A stretch of 64,000 nucleotides of DNA from Clostridiales bacterium (GTDB lineage Bacteria; Bacillota; Clostridia; Lachnospirales; Lachnospiraceae). Under the pieces are notes generated by a model. The model searched no databases. It was given only the letters and a program-made list of their open reading frames with translations, and was not told where the DNA came from. Location of the stretch: positions 1 to 64,000 of the forward strand of contig JAJBVD010000030.1 in assembly GCA_020859985.1 (NCBI GenBank), read 5' to 3'. Both the position numbers and the translations under genes were made by a program. Positions 44,579-54,338 of the stretch are shown here, in pieces; the first letter of the stretch is position 1, and each line of letters opens with the position of its first letter.

Positions 44579-44607
44579 AGTATAACATCATTTCCCATAA
44601 CAGGCAA
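44579..44607 (-). promoter_or_regulatory. gmd promoter
   Basis: Minus strand: -35 TTGCCT (44602-44607), 17-nt spacer, -10 TATACT (44579-44584). The leader to gmd is about 165 nt. A degenerate repeat copy (GTAACCGTTCAGAAC, 44620-44634) lies just upstream of the promoter. Nothing else is seen in this 268-nt gap. Confidence 0.55.
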
Positions 44608-44676
44608 CGCAAAATTTTTGTAACCGTTCAGAACCGGCAACCATTCAGAACAGCAGGCTGCCTGTGGTCTGTTTTC

Positions 44677-45747
44677 TCAGATATACTCGTCCCGGTTGCA
44701 GATCTTCAGATTTTCCAGCACCTTTTTGATATCACCCGCGCTGTCCTTCGCGCAGATCAGCGTCGCATCCTCGGTATCGACAATGATCATATTCTCCAGC
44801 CCGACCGCAGCAATCAGCTTTTTCTGTCCCTGTACAATACAGTCGTGCGTGTTGACCGTGATCACATTGCCGTCCACCACGTTGCCCGCCTCATTCGACT
44901 TTTTGATCCGGCCGACCGCCAGCCAGGAACCAACATCATCCCAGCCAAAAGTGCCCGGAATTGTATAAATATGCTGCGCTTTCTCCATGATGCCGTAGTC
45001 GACTGACTGCGACTCCATCGCATAAAACTCTTTCTCGAGAACCGCATCTTCCTCCGGTGTGCCAACCGCGTCCCGGATCTTCACAAGACCTGCATACGTA
45101 TCCGGCATCAACGTCCGGATCCGATCCAGGATCGAAGAAATCTTCCACGTAAACATCCCGCTGTTCCAGAGATACTGTTCTGTCGCCAGATACTCCTTTG
45201 CCACCTCAAGGCTTGGCTTCTCTACAAAACGCTCCACCTCGTAGCTTCGCCCCTCCATTACGTCCGGACGGAACTTGATGTACCCATACCCGGTCTCCGG
45301 GTAATCCGGCGTAATCCCGATAGTCACCAGATTATCGCCTTTTTCAGCCACCTCCGCCGCATCACGCAGCACCGTCAAAAACATATTGTTGAACTTGATC
45401 AGATGATCCGACGGCAGCACATACATCACCGCGTCCTCATATTTTCTGGAAATATGCACCGCACCAAGTCCGATACAGGGAGCCGTATTCCGCCCCACCG
45501 GCTCACAGAGAATATTCTCCTCCGGCAGCCCCGGAAGCTGTTCCTTTACCAGCCCCTTGTAATCCTTATTGGTGGCAATATAAATATCTTCCAGATCCAC
45601 AATCGGAAGAATCCTCTCCACCGTAAGCTGAATCATCGTCTTGCCGTCATCTGTCAGCGAAAGAAACTGCTTCGGCAGATTTCTCCTGCTGCGCGGCCAG
45701 AAGCGCTCCCCTCTGCCGCCTGCCATGATCAAAGCTGTCTTTTTCAT
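44677..45747 (-). CDS. manC: Mannose-1-phosphate guanylyltransferase
   Basis: A 356-residue nucleotidyltransferase making GDP-mannose from GTP and mannose 1-phosphate. The canonical signature is MAGGRGERFWPRSRRNLPKQFL; VLPSDHLI, RFVEKP, YLWNSGMF and FGWDDVGSW follow. It lacks the cupin isomerase domain, so it is the monofunctional type. It lies upstream of gmd and supplies its substrate. Confidence 0.94.
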   Translation of the reverse strand: MKKTALIMAGGRGERFWPRSRRNLPKQFLSLTDDGKTMIQLTVERILPIVDLEDIYIATNKDYKGLVKEQLPGLPEENILCEPVGRNTAPCIGLGAVHISRKYEDAVMYVLPSDHLIKFNNMFLTVLRDAAEVAEKGDNLVTIGITPDYPETGYGYIKFRPDVMEGRSYEVERFVEKPSLEVAKEYLATEQYLWNSGMFTWKISSILDRIRTLMPDTYAGLVKIRDAVGTPEEDAVLEKEFYAMESQSVDYGIMEKAQHIYTIPGTFGWDDVGSWLAVGRIKKSNEAGNVVDGNVITVNTHDCIVQGQKKLIAAVGLENMIIVDTEDATLICAKDSAGDIKKVLENLKICNRDEYI

Positions 45748-45786
45748 TTAAAATCCTCCTAATGCTTATTTATGTGTCTTTCATTC

Positions 45787-45920
45787 GTAACTGTTCAGTG
45801 CCTTCACAGTTACGATGGAAAATCCATTTAAAATCGCTACGCGATGGGATTTTCCCTTGTAATATCTACGTTGTCATACATACCTCGCAGCAGGTGCGAG
45901 GTGCTGTCCTGAATAGTTAC
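45787..45920 (-). repeat. MITE-like palindromic element, copy 2 (134 bp)
   Basis: The ends GTAACTGTTCAG (45787-45798) and CTGAATAGTTAC (45909-45920) are inverted repeats (11 of 12). Inside, in plus-strand order: the 27-bp palindrome (45787-45813), a GGAAAATC/GATTTTCC hairpin with inner ATCGC/GCGAT arms, and an ACCTCGCA/TGCGAGGT hairpin. Read on the minus strand its first half matches the element at 2808-2896. It fills the manC to GT-C gap. Confidence 0.65.
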
Positions 45921-45922
45921 TT

Positions 45923-47920
45923 TCATTCTACTGCTGTTTCCACATCCGTAGCTGTCTCCGTGTTCACTGCCGTCTCTTCACTCGTCAGCGTCTCCGAATC
46001 CTCCAAAGTTTCATCGGCCGCCAGTGCCTCAATCTCTTCCAGACTTTCTACCGGTATGCACGCATACCCCTGGCTTTCGAGATCCTCCGCAATCTCATCT
46101 CCGACAACCAGGAATTGCACCTCCCAGAACGACTGGACATAATAATAGTTCTTTGCGGAAAAATCTACATTTTCCAGATCCTCCAGATCCGCAATCAGGA
46201 AATAATTCTCCTCATCCGAAGCGCTGTAGGTGAAGTCCCCCTCAACCACTGTAACCCGCAGATATTGCCGTAAAGTATAGTGATTTTTCCCCAGGCCCTT
46301 GCAATAAATCTGATACTGCGTATTCGCATTTAAAAGCTCTACGCCTTCCGAATAATTATTGTAATTCTTTGTCTGAAGATTTTCAATATACAACTGATAG
46401 GCATTATTGGCAGTTTTCCAGAACACACATATCATTCCAAGTCCCACAAGCAGGCATCGAAGTCCTGCTCCGATTTTTTCAAATCGCAAACGGAACAGCT
46501 GAAATCCCAAAAGGATCAACACAAACAAGAACGAAGCAATCGCGGTGATCTGCTTAAAGCTAATCGCATTCGAAGTATAAGCTCCGCGGAAAAAGACCCC
46601 CGGTACGCACGGAACATTCATTGCATAATCGCCAATGCCCGAAAAATAAATCTGAATCACTACCAGACAAACACCGTAAACGATCAGGCCTGGCACTGCT
46701 TCCATAAATACAGACCTGATACTTCTGCGCCGGCAACAGCCCTGATAAAGTCCCATGAGCCCCAGCATGATCAGCATGCCGGTGACCATATCCGAATACC
46801 GCCCGTAAAAAAGTGTATCCAGACGGCTATAGCTGCCCCCGGCCGCAATATTTTTCGGAACCGCTCCCAGCATAGCCACGGCCAGCGTACCAAGAACACT
46901 AAGACCAAGGAAGAGATATGCGGAATCCAGACCTTTTCCCGTTTTCTTACGCACATTTTTTATAAAGCCTTTCAAAAGATATACCATGCCAAGGTATCCC
47001 ACCAAAAAGGTAGAGCTGAACAGATACCAGACTTTCCCCGCAAGCGACCTCAGCAGCCTTTTGATCCCGGCAACAGATGTAAGCAGCTTGAGCTTACCCG
47101 ACTGGGCAGACACACTGTTGCCCTTGAAGGATTTCTCCGAACCCCACATCAGCGCGTTCAGGTATACCTTTACCTCTTTGTTCGCCATATAAACAACAGC
47201 CAGAATCCCCACCATCAAGAGTACATGCTTCCAGGAAATCTGCCGGCGGAACAACATATAAACAACCGTCATCAGAAGCGCAACCCAGACTGCCAGCGTC
47301 CGATTGTGGATGAGATACAAAAAAGCTGTAGCCAGTGTCAGCAGGACCGTATTCCCATACGTCGGTCTCTTACAAAAACGAATCGCCAGCAGAGCCGTTA
47401 TCAGAAACCACGTATACAAAAACGTCTCTGTCCAGGCAATGTTTGACTGAAAAACATACGCTGAATAGGTCGCCGCCACAAACGAAATAAACATCGCCAC
47501 AATTTTATTCAGATCCTGATCCAGCTCCCGAAGAATACGAAATCCCGCCCAGAATCCGATCACGCCAAGCAGAACATTTTCTCCGATCGCGAGACGGTAA
47601 AGGATTTCCATATTGTGAGTGATCCAGAACAGCGGCACCAGTAGCAGGCTGTAGCCATAGGAATACCACGCGGATTCTGTTTCCGTCCAGGATAGTCCGG
47701 CCAGATTCGCCGCATGGCTCCAATAGCCGATCTCATCATTATACACGATCGGGGCGCGCAGCTCACTGATATGCCACAGCCGCATCACGCAGATTGCCGC
47801 AGCCAGCAGCCAGAAAACCAGCAGTTCCCGCTTTCTGTTATCCAAGACTTCCCATGGTGCTGTCTTACCACCCATGGTATATTCTTTTTTTTCTTTCAAT
47901 CGTCCCTGTATCACAGTCAT
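45923..47920 (-). CDS. GT-C-like multi-spanning membrane protein, paralog A
   Basis: A 665-residue protein with about 11-13 membrane helices. The first outer loop holds IVYNDEIGYWSHAANLAG, an acidic NDE motif in the position used by GT-C glycosyltransferases that take polyprenyl-phosphate sugars. A soluble C-terminal domain (about 540-635) follows the last helix, then a Glu/Thr repeat tail. It is clearly paralogous to the next gene upstream (47917-49956) along its whole length, and their ends overlap by 4 nt. A role in adding or transferring a sugar outside the membrane is inferred; the substrate is unknown. Confidence 0.65.
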   Translation of the reverse strand: MTVIQGRLKEKKEYTMGGKTAPWEVLDNRKRELLVFWLLAAAICVMRLWHISELRAPIVYNDEIGYWSHAANLAGLSWTETESAWYSYGYSLLLVPLFWITHNMEILYRLAIGENVLLGVIGFWAGFRILRELDQDLNKIVAMFISFVAATYSAYVFQSNIAWTETFLYTWFLITALLAIRFCKRPTYGNTVLLTLATAFLYLIHNRTLAVWVALLMTVVYMLFRRQISWKHVLLMVGILAVVYMANKEVKVYLNALMWGSEKSFKGNSVSAQSGKLKLLTSVAGIKRLLRSLAGKVWYLFSSTFLVGYLGMVYLLKGFIKNVRKKTGKGLDSAYLFLGLSVLGTLAVAMLGAVPKNIAAGGSYSRLDTLFYGRYSDMVTGMLIMLGLMGLYQGCCRRRSIRSVFMEAVPGLIVYGVCLVVIQIYFSGIGDYAMNVPCVPGVFFRGAYTSNAISFKQITAIASFLFVLILLGFQLFRLRFEKIGAGLRCLLVGLGMICVFWKTANNAYQLYIENLQTKNYNNYSEGVELLNANTQYQIYCKGLGKNHYTLRQYLRVTVVEGDFTYSASDEENYFLIADLEDLENVDFSAKNYYYVQSFWEVQFLVVGDEIAEDLESQGYACIPVESLEEIEALAADETLEDSETLTSEETAVNTETATDVETAVE

Positions 47921-49956
47921 CCGTAAAAGTCCTTTTCCGCGAGTGCTTCCAAATCCGGCAGGCTAGTCACCAATGTGCACGTATAACCCTGACTTTCCAG
48001 CTTCTCCGCAATCTCATCCCCGACAGCCAGCACATATACATCCGCCATTTCTTCTTCTTCCACTATCATGACATAATAACAGTGTTTCGACGTAAAGTCC
48101 AGCGTTTCCAGCGCAGCCGCGTCTCCGATCAGAAAATAATTGTCCGCATCCTCAGCCGGAAGTCCATACGAGATGTCGCCATCCACAACCGAAAGCCTCA
48201 TATATTGCCGATAAGTATAATGTTCACCCAGATTCACGCCGTAAATCGGATAATCCGTATTCGCCTCCAGCAAATCAAGACTTTCCGAAAAGTATGTGTA
48301 ATTATAAGACTGCTGCAGCTTAATATAGGTTCGATAGCCATTCCACGAGGTAATCAAAAAGACTCCAATCATGCCAAATCCAACCAGAACGCATCTTACC
48401 TTTGCACCGATAAATGTCAGACGATGCCGAAGGAAATAAAAACCCAGAAGGATTAAAACAAACAAAATCACAGCAATCGCGCTAATCTTTACAAAGCTGA
48501 TCGTATAATTATCAAACCTGAGAAACCAGACTCCTGGCACACACGGAATATTTATAACATAGCTGCCCAGATTGGTCAAATATCCCTGAACAACAGCAAA
48601 ACAGATCCCATATATCAACAATCCGGGAACTGCCCCAAAAAGTGCAGACCGTATACTCTGCCCTTCCTCAAAGCTCTGATACAGATAAGTCAGTCCCAAA
48701 AGGAGCAGCAGCCCGGTAATCATATCGGAATACCGTCCGTAAAACAGCGAATCCAAACGCTCACAGCTGCCGCCGGCTTCAATCAGCTTCGGTACCGCAG
48801 CCAGCGTAGCCAGTGCCAGTGTTCCAAGCACGGAGAAGAGCATAAAAAGGAACGCAGAATCCATACCTGCTTCTGATCGTGCCGCGGCACTCGGGCGGTT
48901 TGTGATTTCGGAGCGCTGCAGCTGCCTGCGCTCTGGTTTTCTTTTTTTTACAGAAAAATGCTTTCCTGAAGCACTGACTATAAAATTTCTCACAAGAGCT
49001 GCCAGCCCCAGATATCCCACAAGAAACGTCGAGCTAAATAAATACCAGAGTTTTCCCGCGAAAGACATACACAGCCTTTTCACTCCTCTGGCAGAAGAAA
49101 ACAGCTTCATCTTTCCTGACTGAGAAGCCACGCTATTGCCTGTAAATTGCCGCTGTTCTCCCCACATCAGGGCTGTAAGATATTCTCTTATTCCTGCGTT
49201 TGCCGCATAAAAAACAGCCAGAATTCCCGCGGCCAGAGCCACGTGTTTCCACGAAATCTGCCGCCGAAGCCACATATATATAAGTGTCAAAAGAAGCGCA
49301 ATGCAGATCACAACCGTCCGATTGTGGATGGCGCACAGAAAAGCCGCTGCCGCAGTCAACAATATCGTGTTCAGATACGTCGGCTTTTTGCAAAATCGAA
49401 TCGCCAACAGCACCGTCAACAAAAACCAGGTGTAAACAAACGTCTCCGACCACGCGATATTTGCCTGAAAAATATAAGCAGAATAGCTCGCCGCCACAAA
49501 AGAAATGAACATGGCCACCAGCTTATCGAAATCCTTGTCAAGCTCTAAAATAATATGAAATCCAATCCAAAAGCTGGACACGCCAAGCAGAGCATTCTCA
49601 CCGATCGCAAGGCGATACAGAATTCCCATATTATGCGTCAGCAAAAATAACGGCATCAAAAGCAGGCTGTACCCATAGGAATACCAGAGTGTACCCACTC
49701 CAGTCCACGAAAGACCGGCCAGATTCGCCGCGTGACTCCAATATCCAACCTCATCATCATATACAATCGGAGCATAAAGGTCTCTGACATACCACAGCCG
49801 CATCACACAGATGGCCACTGCGAGAAGCAAAAACACCAGCCGCTCCCGTTTTTTTTCAGTTGCGCCATTTTTCACCCAGACTTTTCTCTTTTTACTCGAT
49901 TGCTCTCTTTTCAAGCTGTCATTGTCTGCAGCTGAAGCCGTTGTCAAATTGCTCAT
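47917..49956 (-). CDS. GT-C-like multi-spanning membrane protein, paralog B
   Basis: A 679-residue relative of the 45923-47920 protein. The N-terminal cytoplasmic part is Ser/Lys-rich; LVFLLLAVAICVMRLW starts the first helix and is nearly the same in both. The outer-loop motif is IVYDDEVGYWSHAANLAG. Other shared blocks are WYSYGYSLLL, FISFVAA.YSAY, FCK.PTY.NT.LLT and GKLWYLFSSTFLVGYLG. A basic loop of about 35 residues in the middle (KKRKPERRQLQRSE) is not in paralog A. Recent tandem duplication is likely. Confidence 0.65.
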   Translation of the reverse strand: MSNLTTASAADNDSLKREQSSKKRKVWVKNGATEKKRERLVFLLLAVAICVMRLWYVRDLYAPIVYDDEVGYWSHAANLAGLSWTGVGTLWYSYGYSLLLMPLFLLTHNMGILYRLAIGENALLGVSSFWIGFHIILELDKDFDKLVAMFISFVAASYSAYIFQANIAWSETFVYTWFLLTVLLAIRFCKKPTYLNTILLTAAAAFLCAIHNRTVVICIALLLTLIYMWLRRQISWKHVALAAGILAVFYAANAGIREYLTALMWGEQRQFTGNSVASQSGKMKLFSSARGVKRLCMSFAGKLWYLFSSTFLVGYLGLAALVRNFIVSASGKHFSVKKRKPERRQLQRSEITNRPSAAARSEAGMDSAFLFMLFSVLGTLALATLAAVPKLIEAGGSCERLDSLFYGRYSDMITGLLLLLGLTYLYQSFEEGQSIRSALFGAVPGLLIYGICFAVVQGYLTNLGSYVINIPCVPGVWFLRFDNYTISFVKISAIAVILFVLILLGFYFLRHRLTFIGAKVRCVLVGFGMIGVFLITSWNGYRTYIKLQQSYNYTYFSESLDLLEANTDYPIYGVNLGEHYTYRQYMRLSVVDGDISYGLPAEDADNYFLIGDAAALETLDFTSKHCYYVMIVEEEEMADVYVLAVGDEIAEKLESQGYTCTLVTSLPDLEALAEKDFYG

Positions 49957-50005
49957 ATAGTGTCCTCTATTGCTTAATTAACCTGAAATGCTACATTCCT
50001 ATCGA

Positions 50006-50959
50006 TTATTTTATCGCTTTTACTTCTTTTCTGTTTGACTCCGAAATAATATAATGCGGACGATGTTTTGTCTCCATGTAGGTCTTAGCAATATATTGCC
50101 CCATAATTCCCATACAAAAAAGCTGAATGCCTCCAATAAAAATAATAATGCAGGCCAGCGATGGCCATCCGGCAACCGGATCACCGAAGACAAGCTTCCT
50201 TATCACAATTGCAAGTAAAAACAAAAACGAAATAACAGTCATACTAATCCCACCCCAGGACGCAATGCTCAGCGGCACCTGAGAGAAATTAACAATTCCA
50301 TCTATTGCGTACTTACACAGCTTCCAGAAACTCCACTTTGATCTTCCAAACGTACGTTCCACGTTTTCATAAGGCAACCAGCAGGTACGAAAGCCAATCC
50401 AGCCGAAAATCCCCTTTGAAAAGCGATTGTATTCGGACATCTCAATAATCACGTCCACCATCTCTTTTCGCATCAGGCGAAAATCCCTGGCGCCGTCTAC
50501 AATATCCGCATCCGAAATGCGGTTGATCAGCTGATAAAACCGTCTGGCAAACCAGCTTCTCACCGGAGACTCACCTTTCCGGCTCACCCTTCTGGTCGCT
50601 ACACTGTCATACTCCCCACTCTCCAGCAACTCCACCATCCGCGGCAGCAGCGCTGGCGGATCCTGCATATCTGCATCCATGACCGCTACATAGTCTCCGG
50701 TCACATTACAAAATCCGGCGTACATCGCTGCTTCCTTTCCAAAATTTCTTGAAAAGGACAGATATGTGATATGTTCGTCTTTCTCTGCCAGACGCTTTAA
50801 CTCTATCAAAGTATTATCAGATGAACCATCATTCACAAAGACTAATTCATATTCGCAGTCCATGCTTTTTAATACGCTGCTCGTCTCCGCATAAAACAAC
50901 GGCACCGTTTCCTGCTCATTGTAGCAGGGAATAATCAGCGAAATCTTTTTCATACTCAC
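50006..50959 (-). CDS. DPM1/GtrB-type polyprenyl-phosphate glycosyltransferase
   Basis: A 317-residue GT2 protein. The catalytic fold starts SLIIPCYNEQETVPLFY; FVNDGSSDNT, AVMDADMQDPP (DXD-like metal site) and FSKGIFGWIGF follow. Two membrane helices at about residues 230-255 and 262-288 end it. Such enzymes load a hexose onto undecaprenyl phosphate for GT-C enzymes outside, which fits the two GT-C-like genes directly downstream. The start may be the ATG two codons later (MKKISLIIP). Confidence 0.9.
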   Translation of the reverse strand: MSMKKISLIIPCYNEQETVPLFYAETSSVLKSMDCEYELVFVNDGSSDNTLIELKRLAEKDEHITYLSFSRNFGKEAAMYAGFCNVTGDYVAVMDADMQDPPALLPRMVELLESGEYDSVATRRVSRKGESPVRSWFARRFYQLINRISDADIVDGARDFRLMRKEMVDVIIEMSEYNRFSKGIFGWIGFRTCWLPYENVERTFGRSKWSFWKLCKYAIDGIVNFSQVPLSIASWGGISMTVISFLFLLAIVIRKLVFGDPVAGWPSLACIIIFIGGIQLFCMGIMGQYIAKTYMETKHRPHYIISESNRKEVKAIK

Positions 50960-50975
50960 GTCCCCATATCAGCCT

Positions 50976-52046
50976 TCAACAGTTCATGTTCAGGAATTCC
51001 CCTATCTGTTGTTCCATGCACACAGCTATGTTATCACCCGCAAGCCATACGTTCGTCCACTCCACAATTTTCTCCATCGCTGTCTCTACATTCCATCTGG
51101 GTGTCCAGCCAAAAGTCTTCTTTATTTTCGAGCAATCCAGTTTCAGAAAATTTGCCTCGTGCGGACCGCCGTCATACCGATTCACCCAACGGATCTCAGA
51201 GGCATTTGCCGCATTCCATTTCTCACAGAAAAGGCTGACCAGATCACCGGTCGTCCGGCAGTCCGTCTCATCCGGGCCAACATTGTAGCTGTCCGCAAAT
51301 CGCATATCCTCATACTGTGCCTTCGCAATTATCAAATAAGCGACAACCGGTTCCAGCACATGCTGATACGGTCTGGTGGAAAACGGGTTTCGCACGATGA
51401 TGTCCGCCCCGGCGCTCGCCGCACGGATAGAATCCGGTATAATACGATCTGTCGCAAAATCCCCGCCGCCGATCACATTTCCCGCTCTGGCTGTCGAAAT
51501 AGCAACCTCAGAATCCTGAAAGAACGAATTTCGATAGCTTGCTGTCACCAGCTCCGAACAGGACTTGGAATTAGAATATGGGTCATAGCCGTTCAACTCT
51601 TCGTTCTCGCGATAGCCCCATTCCCACTCCCGGTTCCGATAGACCTTGTCCGTCGTTACATTCAAAAATGAGCGCACCGACGGTGTGTGCCGCACACATT
51701 CCATCACATTCACCGTTCCCATCACATTCACTTCGTAGGTATACACCGGCTCTTTATAGGAGTCGCGCACTAACGGCTGAGCTGCCATATGAATCACAAT
51801 CTCCGGCTGAACCTCCTCAAAAACACGCCGCAAATGTTCCAGATCACGCACATCGCCGATAATCGAATTCATGGATTCTTTAAGATGACACAATTCAAAC
51901 AGACTCGGATTGGTCGGAGGTTCCAATGCATAGCCGGTTACATTCGCTCCTGCATCCACCAAAAGCTTGCACATCCAACTGCCCTTAAAGCCTGTATGAC
52001 CTGTGATCAAAACCTTTTTGTCTTTATAAAAACGGATATCCAGCAT
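50976..52046 (-). CDS. rfbG: CDP-glucose 4,6-dehydratase
   Basis: A 356-residue SDR enzyme making CDP-4-keto-6-deoxyglucose. The dinucleotide motif is ITGHTGFKGSWM, followed by HMAAQPLVRDSY, NVTTDKVY with catalytic Thr-Asp, and YSNSKSCSE in the Tyr-Lys position. ARAGNVIGGGDFATDRIIPD and RPYQHVLEP are typical of RfbG. It uses the product of the rfbF gene at 58664-59443 in the same cluster. No RfbH-type C3 dehydratase gene was found in the window. Confidence 0.94.
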   Translation of the reverse strand: MLDIRFYKDKKVLITGHTGFKGSWMCKLLVDAGANVTGYALEPPTNPSLFELCHLKESMNSIIGDVRDLEHLRRVFEEVQPEIVIHMAAQPLVRDSYKEPVYTYEVNVMGTVNVMECVRHTPSVRSFLNVTTDKVYRNREWEWGYRENEELNGYDPYSNSKSCSELVTASYRNSFFQDSEVAISTARAGNVIGGGDFATDRIIPDSIRAASAGADIIVRNPFSTRPYQHVLEPVVAYLIIAKAQYEDMRFADSYNVGPDETDCRTTGDLVSLFCEKWNAANASEIRWVNRYDGGPHEANFLKLDCSKIKKTFGWTPRWNVETAMEKIVEWTNVWLAGDNIAVCMEQQIGEFLNMNC

Positions 52047-52079
52047 TTTTCCAATCTACCCTTTCATTATATACGCAGT

Positions 52080-53168
52080 TTAATTTTGCAAAGTTTCAAT
52101 TTGTTTTACCTGTTTTGCAGTTAAACGGTCAATCATCTGTTCTAAACGCCCTGTCGGGATCTGTTTCAAAAGCTTTCCTATAGTTGCACGGTACAGCTTG
52201 TCAATAAAAATACAGCCAAAATAAATGATCAATATGGTAATGATAAAATGAAGCCACAGCAGGCCACTCTGTCCATATTCGGAATTATGAAATATCTGGC
52301 TCCAAATAACATTCCTGACATACGGATCATCATGTATAATATACACGGCAAAAGTCGAGCTTGCAAGAGAATTAATCATCTTATTCTGTTTTACACGAGC
52401 ATTCCCAAAAATCTCAAAGAAGCAAACGGAAGCCAGCAAATTCAAAAAGCTGTTCTGTGTACTCATAGAAAAAATATTCGTGTTATATAAAAACGGCAGC
52501 CGAGGCTCAACAAAATAAGTTCCTGTGATCCAGATTAGGATCAGCACCAGAAAAAGGCTCTTCCATGGAAGCTGCGGAGCATATTGGCTCAAATATCTTC
52601 CAACAACAAATATATAGATCATCCAGACCACATAACTGTATGTATTCCCCGAAAATGAAGGGTACACGGATGGAACGATTGAGAAAAAGAACGTGCTGAT
52701 CAGCAGCAAATTTTCATATCTTCTTTTTGAAAGGTTTTCAAGAGCTTCATTGATAAATGGAGCTAAAAAATACAGCATCACGAAAGTCGTGATGTAATTA
52801 TGGCGGCATGACAACAGGGGAAACAACGTCTGAAATATCAGATGAACACTCAAATCACAAAAACCGGTTCCCAGCAAAACAAGCGTAATAAAAACAGAAT
52901 AGAACCATCTGTCCCGTACTATAGCTACCACCCTTTTTGTCTTCAGATTCGCGCCGTAATATCCTGTTACAAGAACAAAGCAGTTAATTGCAAGTCTTGG
53001 CAGACCACCAGCTATTTCCAAAAACCTTCGGTTAAAAACAGAGAGGCCCCCCGACCAGCCGCCATGGCCATAGTAATGGTGGGCAATAATAAGCAAAATG
53101 CACACAATGCGCATCAATTCAATGCTGGATTTTCTTTCCTTCGCAGCCGTTATATTGTTTTCATTCAT
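52080..53168 (-). CDS. Acyltransferase-3 family membrane protein
   Basis: A 362-residue protein with about ten membrane helices. RIVCILLIIAHHYYGHGGW has the His typical of the family active site in the first helix region; a late SSTFAVYIIHDDP is the usual helix-10 motif. Such proteins O-acetylate (or otherwise acylate) cell-surface glycans. It is placed between rfbG and the aldolase-like gene and probably decorates the polymer encoded here; the substrate is unknown. Confidence 0.8.
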   Translation of the reverse strand: MNENNITAAKERKSSIELMRIVCILLIIAHHYYGHGGWSGGLSVFNRRFLEIAGGLPRLAINCFVLVTGYYGANLKTKRVVAIVRDRWFYSVFITLVLLGTGFCDLSVHLIFQTLFPLLSCRHNYITTFVMLYFLAPFINEALENLSKRRYENLLLISTFFFSIVPSVYPSFSGNTYSYVVWMIYIFVVGRYLSQYAPQLPWKSLFLVLILIWITGTYFVEPRLPFLYNTNIFSMSTQNSFLNLLASVCFFEIFGNARVKQNKMINSLASSTFAVYIIHDDPYVRNVIWSQIFHNSEYGQSGLLWLHFIITILIIYFGCIFIDKLYRATIGKLLKQIPTGRLEQMIDRLTAKQVKQIETLQN

Positions 53169-53251
53169 TTTTCATACCTTTTTCTGTGCAGAAGCACACT
53201 CCCTTGAAGCTGAAAATTACCTCCCCAAACTTATTCCATCTAAATCGTCAT

Positions 53252-54307
53252 TCACAAAGATTTTTCGTTAGAAGCCTGATATAGCTCCAGAAGCTTCTTC
53301 GCATTTTCCGGAGTATATCTATGTCTGAATTCTTCCGGAATAGATTCCAGTATTTTGCGAATCTCCACATAAGAAAGTCTATACTGTTTGCGAAAAGAGA
53401 TCGCATACTTATACGCAGTCTTATAAATTGCCGGGAGCAATCTAGTAACCGAATAGCCCCATAAATTAGAACTCTGATAATGATCCAAAACCTCACACGC
53501 AGCCAGAACCGCATCATAATGATACGTTTTCCCCCACTTCTGATTCAAATATGGTACAATCAGCTCTGTCTGCAGGTTTCCCGCACCTTGTCCCATACCT
53601 GTAATACAGGAATCTATGACAATCTTTCTGTCCTTTTTTTCATTAATAAAAGATTTGACGTTTGCATACGCCAGATTCATATTATTATGAGCATGAAAAC
53701 CTATGCGGATATCCTTACCAAGGCCGGCATCATACACAGTAAAAAAATGCCGCACATCCTCCTCGTCCATATAGCCATAGCTGTCCACAAAATACAAAGC
53801 ATATGCTCCCATATCATTGGCCGCGTCAATCAGATAGGAAATTTCTTCTTTGGTATACCGCATGGTAAGCATTGGCTGAACGAAAACCTTATATCCTTTT
53901 TGAGCCAATGCCGCACAAAACTCTATCGATTTCTTTAACTCCGAATATCGAATGATCACACGCAGGCCATCTACCAAATCAGAGTTATGCTCCGGAATAT
54001 CCTCAATCGGTGTATCCGGACCCCTGTACAATCCTACAAACAATGAATTTTTTGAATGCTTTGAGGGGATTTTCCGGGATATGCTTTCCACATCCTGATA
54101 AATCGCAAATCTTGTTTTATCATGATCCGATAATTCTATCGATCCTAATTCAATGATATCAATAGCAGCATCACTCAAGCAATCCGCCATCTCCATCTTG
54201 TCTGTCTCTGAAAAACCGACATCAGATATATTATTTTTAAAAGAATCTTCCAGACCGAGACCGCCATCCCTTAAGGTACAATCCAACAATTGAATCGTCT
54301 TTTCCAT
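53252..54307 (-). CDS. HMGL-like (DRE-TIM) aldolase
   Basis: A 351-residue TIM-barrel protein. It starts with LLDCTLRDGGLGLED, the metal-binding DCTLRDGG motif of the HMG-CoA lyase/4-hydroxy-2-oxovalerate aldolase group. FHAHNN supplies metal His residues, and GMGQGAGNLQTE is the GXGXXXGN-type loop. These enzymes make or break C-C bonds next to a keto group using a divalent metal. In a sugar cluster it may build a branched or higher-carbon sugar acid; this is inference. Genes of this kind occur in other capsule clusters. Confidence 0.75.
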   Translation of the reverse strand: MEKTIQLLDCTLRDGGLGLEDSFKNNISDVGFSETDKMEMADCLSDAAIDIIELGSIELSDHDKTRFAIYQDVESISRKIPSKHSKNSLFVGLYRGPDTPIEDIPEHNSDLVDGLRVIIRYSELKKSIEFCAALAQKGYKVFVQPMLTMRYTKEEISYLIDAANDMGAYALYFVDSYGYMDEEDVRHFFTVYDAGLGKDIRIGFHAHNNMNLAYANVKSFINEKKDRKIVIDSCITGMGQGAGNLQTELIVPYLNQKWGKTYHYDAVLAACEVLDHYQSSNLWGYSVTRLLPAIYKTAYKYAISFRKQYRLSYVEIRKILESIPEEFRHRYTPENAKKLLELYQASNEKSL

Positions 54308-54338
54308 AAATATCCTTTCACAATCAATCCCTATTACC

